From an uncultured Planktomarina sp. (GTDB taxonomy: Bacteria > Pseudomonadota > Alphaproteobacteria > Rhodobacterales > Rhodobacteraceae), in contig CAJJBP010000026.1 in NCBI GenBank assembly GCA_905182425.1, positions 1 to 35,582 of the forward strand: 35,582 bases of DNA, in the 5' to 3' direction. Below are positions 35,438 through 35,582 of the stretch, piece by piece. The position numbers and the translations under genes were made by a program. The notes under the pieces were generated by a model. It searched no databases. It was given only the letters and a program-made list of their open reading frames with translations, and was not told the origin of the DNA. Every line of letters starts with the position of its first letter. Positions within the stretch are counted from its first letter, which is position 1.

Positions 35438-35582
35438 ATGAAGGGTTCAGAAATGGCTGATATCAAAAACTATCAAATGCTAATTAACGGCGACTGGGTG
35501 GACGCATCAGACGGTGGCGTATTTGATAGCGTAAATCCGAGTACAGGTAACGTATGGAGCCGGGTCCCAGAGGCGACAGAAT
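35438..35582 (+). CDS. Aldehyde dehydrogenase, N-terminal fragment (runs off window)
   Basis: 48 codons visible. The first residues MKGSEMADIKNYQMLING and then DWVDASDGGVFDSVNPSTGN match the N-terminus of NAD(P)-dependent aldehyde dehydrogenases. There are two in-frame starts: ATG 35438 (AGGA about 8 bases upstream) and ATG 35453 (AAGGG about 7 bases upstream); either is possible. Divergent from the RidA-hydrolase pair, it may oxidise the aldehyde formed by that pathway. The catalytic part lies outside the window. Confidence 0.88.
   Translation, partial: MKGSEMADIKNYQMLINGDWVDASDGGVFDSVNPSTGNVWSRVPEATE

Overview
The window looks like a piece of a marine alphaproteobacterial chromosome, most likely Roseobacter-like or SAR116-like. 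This rests on low to moderate G+C, a DddQ-type cupin, a DmdA-like GcvT-fold remnant, and many uptake systems for organic nitrogen and peptides. There is no rRNA, tRNA, CRISPR array, IS element or phage gene. The taxon is an inference from gene content only.

Layout. (1) 1-5884, minus: a peptide/opine-type ABC operon of M20 amidohydrolase, binding protein, two permeases and a fused double ATPase cut by the left edge. A PAS-LuxR regulator is divergent from it, with three phased ACGGT half-sites between. (2) 6750-8741: a lone CocE/NonD-type S15 hydrolase. (3) 8938-14111, minus: a second, unrelated peptide-type ABC system in which the binding protein and the DppC-type permease are frameshifted. 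(4) 14462-19997, plus: a LysR regulator, then a coupled operon of FMN 2-hydroxyacid oxidase, ThDP enzyme, 5-hydroxyisourate hydrolase and DmdA-like aminomethyltransferase. The last three are broken by small indels. (5) 20148-24219, plus: a zinc-homeostasis operon with a Zur-like regulator (truncated by a nonsense codon), a DUF2796/ZrgA-like His-rich protein with an 11-copy EDH repeat, an ABC ATPase, an FtsX-like permease and two tandem DUF3299 proteins. (6) 24419-28776, minus: a small membrane protein, a D-threonine aldolase-family enzyme, two EamA exporters and a CIA30-domain protein. (7) 29130-31333, plus: a DddQ-like cupin, a glutathione S-transferase and an SDR. (8) 31496-32103, minus: a hidden HD-domain gene broken by four single-base deletions, all in homopolymers. 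(9) 32332-33087, plus: a globin with a C-terminal SAP-like segment. (10) 33341-35314, minus: DUF1185, alpha/beta hydrolase and RidA, divergent from an aldehyde dehydrogenase that runs off the right edge.

How it works together. Each catabolic block seems to pair uptake or enzymes with a divergent local regulator. The most coherent system is the zinc operon, which resembles the zinc-regulated zrg locus described in Vibrio cholerae but carries two DUF3299 genes, a variable metal-binding repeat and a regulator lacking its second CxxC. A recurring theme is broken genes (10.8-13.3, 18.1-20.5 and 31.5-32.1 kb) whose lesions are mostly 1-nt indels at homopolymers while the encoded residues stay conserved. 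They are either very recent decay or consensus errors in the assembly, and read mapping would decide.
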